DNA of 64,000 bases. Origin: Sipunculus nudus. Its lineage: Eukaryota; Annelida; Sipuncula; Golfingiida; Sipunculidae. The notes under the pieces are model-generated. The model made no database searches, was not told the origin of the DNA, and saw only the letters and a program-made list of their open reading frames with translations. The stretch covers positions 3,249,318-3,313,317 of the forward strand of contig CM049314.1 of the NCBI GenBank assembly GCA_026874595.1, read 5' to 3'. Of this stretch, positions 58,425 through 64,000 are shown piece by piece; position 1 is the first letter of the stretch, and the number at the start of each line of letters is the position of its first letter. Position numbers and translations under genes: made by a program.

Positions 58425-59846
58425 CTGTAATTAGTTACATTAATTAATATTATTAGTAAATTAGTAATATAATTAGTAAATTAATATATTTACACATATA
58501 ACCATATACACTAAACACATAAGATATTCAGCAAATAACATGCAAACAAACATAATGGATACAATTTTTTTTTATGAAATGACCAGCACAAGATAAAACT
58601 ATGGTCAAGCTATTTATCTCAGAGTAACCTCTCTGTGAAACATAGGAAAGTCAGTAGGGACAATGAGGTGTGATCGCTAATTATTAAAGACAAGACCAGA
58701 GGACCTGTGGGAAATATTTTGCTCTTTTGTGGGAAATATTGGTGACTTAATCAATAAGATTAAGTACTAAATCATTGTACTTGATAGTGTAGTAATGTCA
58801 AATGACTAGTGTGATGTGTCCAACCTCTGATATAATCAGTGAATGTATGGGTGGGCCTCATGACACGGTCCACACATACACCGATTAAACCCAAACCGTT
58901 TGCCACTATCACAATCATCATGCAATATGCAAAGAATACATCATTATGATATTGTAGTCAAAGATTAATATACGACTTCTTTAATTATCTAATTCTTTTA
59001 AAAAAATCCTACTGCCCAACTAACTGCTGCAGGTGTCGGGTTGGTGAAATATTTCCATAACTAGTGAAGGTTGTCACCTAACCAAGTGGTCTCTTATCCA
59101 TTAACTCGTCTGTAATCAATTTATCGACCTGTTTGGTTGTAGCGGGAATCCCAATCTATGACCTACTTGCCCGTTTTATGTAAAATAACTTATTATACTG
59201 AGACGAAGTATGTTCGCTTCTTGAATTCAGCATGTCTCTTTTTGATTCGGAAGTGTCAAAAAATTTGTCTGACAAGATGCAATTATTTCGAAAAAAAATA
59301 TCATGAACAAAAAAACGTAGCTAGTATTTGCATTGGTGATTAAAATCATCTGTTAATATTGAAATAGTTTATATTAATGTTTTCATTCATGAAAAAAATT
59401 CTCCGACCAAACAGAATATATGAGGTCAGTAGCAGACTATTGAGAACATGCCCTTAACATCATCCAATCCTAATGCCTTGTTATATATTTGTTTCGGCAA
59501 CAACAGACAGCATACTGTGCAGCAGTAGATAAGTACAGAAGTAGTTCTTTTTCTCATCCTGATGAATTCCATTTGCCTTAAAAAACAATTTATTACGTTT
59601 TCTCGCGTTGCAAGAATTTTGCGTAACAGGAACAAAAATAACTTGACATTCTGGAGTTTGATATACACAAAAACAAAGAATAGATGTGGCTATTATTTAA
59701 CACAACATGTAAAGAGTAAACTGTTACAATGCACATAACGGTGTTATGCCACTTAAACCACCAACAGCGGAAAAAACAAACCTGAAAGCAAACAAAGGAG
59801 GAAAATATGCATTATTAGCTAAAGTACCAGAAAATATTCAACCTAC

Positions 59847-59923
59847 TTTGATTTCCCTTGCATTTACTGGCCAGAAGAATCAACACAGCGATGATATTAT
59901 TTAAAGCCATCTTCGTCAAAGAT
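59847..59923 (-). CDS. Gene 2 exon: 5'UTR end, start codon and signal peptide
   Basis: ATG at 59908-59910; 21 residues with a hydrophobic core (NIIAVLILLAS). Donor GTAGGT, phase 1, as in gene 1. An acceptor (T-rich tract plus CAG) ends at 59924, only 13 nt before the ATG, which implies an upstream non-coding exon. Confidence 0.82.
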
Positions 59924-60843
59924 CTGATAAAAAAAGGGTTTAAATCACAAAAAGATTGATGAATAGTGTCGATATTTATTACGATTTCTGTAAAAAAAAT
60001 AGTTTTGGAAGTGATCTTTAATTTACCTACGGAGTTCGGACAAAAAGATATCTTTTTTTCAGGAATTTAGATAATATTTGTAATAAGGCGTATAACATAT
60101 GAGGACATAAGATCTATAACTGCTGCATAGTTTACAATCAAAAAATTACTTAAAATACTAATTTGGTCATTAATTTGGCTTAAGAGGGTCCGGGGGTTGT
60201 AAATAAGAAAATACATAAAAACTTCAAGCTTCCCGGCTTTACAGTAAATATGCTGGATTATATTATCAATTATCAAATGACTTAATTATCCATTTTTGCA
60301 TTATAACTCTTAATTAGTCTTAACTCATCTGTGTGCTACCGCCATGCCACTCTATCCATCCTTTTTTATGTTACCCTATCTATATTTGTCTACCAGCAGC
60401 CTTTCTGGGCAACAGCTGGACATAATCTCAAACAAATCCATTTTGGCGGAGAAACATGCATTTTGTGTGTGATTTGTGGCCACAGCCGATGTCATTTATA
60501 GGAAATTCAGAAGCAACTGATAGCTATCGTTTTTTTTATAATATTGATACAATTACAGCTTTCCAATGAAAATGAAGAAAATGTTTATTTTATATGGCAT
60601 AAAATTCATGTGATATTTTATATTACACAAACTATCATTTCAAGCAGCTTTATTTCGTAATAGGATTGCGGTTTCCCATTTCTTTAAAGGAGTCTTCGTT
60701 ATAATGCTAATGACTAGAATACAATGCATGAGAGGCAATGGTTAAATCTTAATGGTTAGGTCATCAGAGCATAAAAAAGGTTTTGTTGTTTTATATGGAC
60801 GGACGGGATACAACATAGGAAATTAGACTACAACATAAAGAAA

Positions 60844-60844
<1 letters not shown>

Positions 60845-60906
<62 letters not shown>

Positions 60907-61130
60907 TGGCGTCAATTGATCTTCAAGGGCAGGAGGATGATACGCTGGCTTTGGGGTGATCAAACTAAGTAATCGAATTTTTAAACATCCACATTTTTTT
61001 TTTCTACTTATTAATATATTCCATTTCCAATACACAAATATCATTCTCTCAGTATCGGGGATGACCATTACATTGACCTTGCTTCAATGGTGGGGGTACA
61101 TCCCCCTGTAATGACGCCCCTATATATATA
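60845..61130. mobile_element. MITE-like element in a (TA)n tract, about 225 bp
   Basis: After the (TA)n run (60849-60902) the left end reads TACAGTGGCGTCA and the right end, as its complement, TATAGGGGCGTCA, with 11 of 13 matches. The right end abuts a further TATATA. TA-flanked inverted ends with no coding capacity fit a Tc1-mariner-type MITE. Confidence 0.55.
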
Positions 61131-62215
61131 TTTTATGTGCGTGTATGTAAATCCATCGCCTGGGCAGGGCATGCAGGGAAAACAACTTTCATGGAGAGGC
61201 CTTCTTGTAATTAATACCATGCTAAAGAGTGCAAAAGCAAAGCGATACACATTATGCCGTTAGCCCATTTTATTTCATGACATGCGTACATTTAAACACT
61301 TGTGTTTAGACAGCTTCTTATCTTCCACTGGGTATTGTTGTCCACGCCTTGGGAGTACTTTACACAAGGAGCTACGAAAGTTCGACCAAATTGCATTTCT
61401 CAGTGCTGACACAGTACCTATCTTATTTTCAATGACCCTATAGGTACCCCTATTTATTGTGTTAATAATCGTCTCCTTATACACTTAATCTAGGGAAAAA
61501 CTATTTGCCATTGAAGATATTGCAAGTCACTAGTTTCAAATTGTTTCTTACAAATACATGTCTCTTTTCATGGAACAAAACCATGTTTATCCATTTCTCC
61601 ATGACGTTAATGCCTTATTTCGGTGTGTTCCCATCAAACATATCTCAATATAAAATGAATATTGAATTTATTTACTGTTGTAAAATAAATTAATCCCTCT
61701 TTTTCTCCATTATTCTGTTTATGTGACGATTCGGTTTAATATAGGAATCCTACAATTAACAACAATATAAAGACCCTCATTTTGTTTGCGGAAAATTATA
61801 ATGAATACATACTGATAACTGATTTGATTAAACGCTAAAGCAAATAGTGCTCTCCTGTTTACCATGGTTATATTTGAAGAGATTGAGTTACCCTTTGTGC
61901 TTGGATAAACCTAGGCTGATTCTCCCCAATGTACGTTTCGGTAACTTTCATTTTATGTGCCGTTAATTTTTGATAATTTTCCAAAAAAGGAAAGGGAAAA
62001 TAACACCATGGCTATTTCTATATTTATCAATGCATTACATGCAGTAATCTGTTTGGAACTGTTAAGCATCTGTCACAGAGATGATGTAATTAAAGGCAGT
62101 TAAAATGAGCTGTGCTTATAGTATACCTCAGGGCAAATATTGTTAATAATAGACAGCAACTGATACCATCTGTACTTGAATTTGTTTTATGTATGACAAG
62201 GTATAGGCTGGTTTA

Positions 62216-62216
<1 letters not shown>

Positions 62217-62261
<45 letters not shown>
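62217..62261. repeat. (TA)n microsatellite
   Basis: About 22 TA units just before a SINE-like unit. Confidence 0.9.
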
Positions 62262-62264
<3 letters not shown>

Positions 62265-62326
62265 TACCGTGACGTCACTTAGCTCTGTCGTATAAAAGTG
62301 TGCAAACAAAGAGAGAGGAAGGGAAT

Positions 62327-62396
62327 CTGGCGTTGCAAAGTGGTTAAGGCACCCGACCGGAAATCGGAAGATCGTGGGTTTGATTCCCATCGTCAG
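62327..62396 (+). ncRNA. tRNA-like sequence, probably a SINE head
   Basis: A 70-nt segment with an A-box-like TTGCAAAGTGGTTAAGG, a CCGA/TCGG anticodon-type stem around a 7-nt loop, a B-box-like GGGTTTGATTCCC and a 6-bp closing stem CTGGCG/CGTCAG. The shortened acceptor stem, T-to-C change at the loop position before the anticodon, and lack of a proper 3' end argue against a working tRNA. A tRNA-derived SINE is more likely. Confidence 0.5.
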
Positions 62397-62477
62397 TATA
62401 CCGATTATCCTGTGTATACAATTTCCATCTTTATACAATGAACCATCATGGATATATAAATATACACACACATTTAT

Positions 62478-63085
62478 ACAGTCGTTCCCGTTTAATTGAC
62501 TATAATATTTATCAACCGATTATATTCATTTAAGCGGAATATTCAAATAAACGGGGTGTTTATCTTAAAGGTTGTAAACGTCATTTTTTTAATTGGCTTG
62601 CGTGAGTTTCTCGTATTGTTCATAGGGTTATGAATTATCTGTTTTGGAATTTTTCATTTAATGAAGTTTCATTTCGTTTTTATATATTTTATTTATTCAT
62701 AATTTCTACACCTTCTGCAGAAAAAATACTGTATATTCACCTGCCGATCTAACTGCCAATGGCTGACAGCTTACCGATCACTTGAATATATCATATGTTG
62801 TCAAAGGGTTTTCATACGATTCCTCAAGGATTTTGACTTATCATAAAACATTTTATTTGTTTCAACTAAAGAAATAGAGAATTACTGTGCATTCACCTGT
62901 TCGTGTATGTTATCTATCAAGATTTCATATATTGTGTTTCTTTATTTTCAAACTGATGCTCTCAGTAGCTCTTATCTAAGGGAGTAAATGTTTCATTTAA
63001 CGGAAATTGGTTATTAACACTAAAGCTGGGAAAATTGATGCGGTCAATAAAGTAATTCGGATGAATTTCAATAAGTCTATTTGAA
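62478..63085. mobile_element. Possible pogo/Tigger-like non-autonomous element
   Basis: It begins TACAGTCGTTCCCGTTTAAT with a CATTTAAGCGGAA-like motif, and related motifs in opposite orientation (TTTAACGGAAATTGG, CCGAATTACTTTATTGACC as the complement) appear near 63000-63060. This is suggestive of long, eroded inverted ends, but the boundaries are uncertain. Confidence 0.25.
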
Positions 63086-63180
63086 TCTCATACATTATAG
63101 GTTGTTTTACAGGTCCAGTATGTTTGAAGGTACATTATATGTAATGCTATAAAAGAAAATCCAACGGTCAAAAATTAGTA

Positions 63181-63200
63181 TTATATATATATATATATAT
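63181..63200. repeat. Short (TA)n microsatellite
   Basis: Ten TA units. Confidence 0.85.
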
Positions 63201-64000
63201 CGGTTATGTATATTCAATGATATACAGGTCACATTGGTTCTGTTTAGAACTGGTATAAATAATAATATATGTGTATGTGTGTTTACATGATAACACAGAA
63301 AGCTCGAAACCGGTCAAACAATACTTTATTTTCTCGGATCATTAACGAAATCGCGGCAAATCAAGAGTGCACAATTACATTTTATTACAGGGTTTATGTT
63401 AAGCTAAAAAGGGAATACTCATTATAGCAGCTGCTTAGAGCGACCCGTGTTATTGCAAGACAGGAAATAATACATAATCCGTTGCTTTATACAATATTTT
63501 CAAATTTGGGCTTGAAAATAATATATTTTAAATATTATATAGTTTATATATTGTATTAAGTATGCGTTATATGTTATGTATGAAATTATCTAAAAATAAA
63601 CGCTTACTGAACGTCAATTACTTTATGCTGTATTATCGAGTAACATAATATATTCATTATATCCTATTTTTTCATAAAAGCAAAGTTAGCTTCTGTGGCT
63701 CATGGCTGGAACAGAGGACCAAGAGCCTCACTCTTTACTTCACTAATATGTGTATCCGACACTTTTGTTGCATAAAAGCAATTGGATAATTTAGAACAAT
63801 ATACAGACCCTCATTCTGTTTGCGGAAATTAATAATGAATACACACTGACAATTGGTTTGTTTAAATTATACTCTAAAGCAAATAGTCCTGTCCTGTTGC
63901 CCATGGTTATCTGTATACGGATCGGCCATCTCCCCTTTGTGCTTGGTTAAATCAGCATAGGTTACACGACACATGTACTGTTTACAAGCATTGTAGGTGC

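Larger units (their letters stand above)
49017..59910 (-). pseudogene. Gene 2: tandem paralogue of gene 1, with two in-frame stop codons
   Basis: Twenty exons with consensus splice sites and matching phases: 59847-59910, 58200-58424, 57872-58009, 57560-57688, 56691-56909, 56263-56397, 55872-56090, 55605-55742, 55124-55249, 54333-54551, 53974-54192, 53690-53815, 53358-53576, 52962-53183, 52484-52705, 52061-52276, 51369-51587, 50035-50131, 49404-49456, 49017-49270. They total 3459 nt, a multiple of three. The order is signal peptide, about 26 EGF-like modules, transmembrane helix, tail. Two stops interrupt it: TGA at 53113-53115 replacing a conserved Cys, and TAA at 50037-50039 right after the transmembrane helix. 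Everything else is open and well conserved, with no frameshift. Inference: a recent pseudogene, a null allele, or a gene that skips the TGA exon (frame-neutral) and makes a tailless receptor. Assembly error is also possible. Confidence 0.75.
61755..63965. repeat. Diverged direct duplication, about 175 bp each, 2.05 kb apart
   Basis: 61755-61930 and about 63800-63965 share GACCCTCATT(T/C)TGTTTGCGG, AATGAATACA, CTAAAGCAAATAGT, CCATGGTTAT and CCTTTGTGCTTGG in the same order and nearly the same spacing. Confidence 0.75.
59930..64000. other. Upstream flank of gene 2
   Basis: No protein-coding gene was recognised. The region contains a MITE in a (TA)n tract, a tRNA-like SINE head, a possible pogo-like element and a diverged direct duplication, each listed separately. 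The gene 2 promoter and its predicted non-coding first exon should lie here on the minus strand but were not located. Confidence 0.45.

Noticed and set aside
62327-62396. Functional tRNA (Ser-like, GGA anticodon)
   Set aside because: The acceptor stem closes with only 6 pairs, the loop base before the anticodon is C instead of T, and the B-box is altered. A SINE head is more likely.

Overview
This is a eukaryotic, intron-rich, AT-rich window. It carries many (TA)n microsatellites, BEL/Pao and Ty3 retrotransposons, CR1-like and Tx1-like LINEs, tRNA-derived SINEs and MITEs. Together with receptors made of many MEGF/SREC-type EGF repeats, this fits a lophotrochozoan, most likely a bivalve mollusc. 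The clade is an inference from content, not proven by any one sequence.

Two genes account for all the recognisable host coding sequence, both on the minus strand. Gene 1 (4711-16711) has 19 coding exons joined by consensus splice sites in compatible phases, giving 3327 nt, 1108 codons plus a stop. It encodes a signal peptide, about 25 EGF-like modules, one transmembrane helix and a cytoplasmic tail with YEEI and YATV tyrosine motifs. Gene 2 (49017-59910) is a tandem paralogue with 20 exons. Exon order is the same and most exon lengths are identical. It has one extra two-EGF exon, one EGF fewer in another exon, and a different tail. It carries two in-frame stops: a TGA in place of a conserved cysteine in an ectodomain exon, and a TAA just after the transmembrane helix. 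It is therefore a young pseudogene, a null allele, or a gene that produces altered products.

The 32 kb between the genes is mostly mobile DNA. In order: a TATA promoter with an orphan 5' exon (+, 19.5 kb); a 3' LINE fragment (-, 19.7-20.6 kb); a 100-bp satellite with a 300-bp higher-order period (22.3-23.6 kb); a truncated BEL/Pao element with its 5' LTR (-, 25.6-28.1 kb); a Ty3-family element whose integrase lies upstream of reverse transcriptase, the Gmr1-like order, with its 3' LTR (-, 29.1-32.9 kb); a LINE RT scrap (+, 34 kb); a Ty3 gag/integrase relic (+, 34.9-36.5 kb); a CR1/jockey-type LINE (+, 38.4-41.66 kb); and a Tx1/L1-like LINE running into it from the other side (-, 41.67-45 kb). 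All are broken by frameshifts and stops.

Inside gene 1, intron 1 holds a tRNA-derived SINE and another intron holds an 887-bp hAT-like MITE with an 8-bp target-site duplication. The flanks (1-4.7 kb and 60-64 kb) have no recognisable genes. They hold degenerate repeats, a MITE embedded in a (TA)n tract, a tRNA-like SINE head and a diverged direct duplication. All exon boundaries were read by eye from splice signals, phase and comparison of the two paralogues; no transcript evidence was available.
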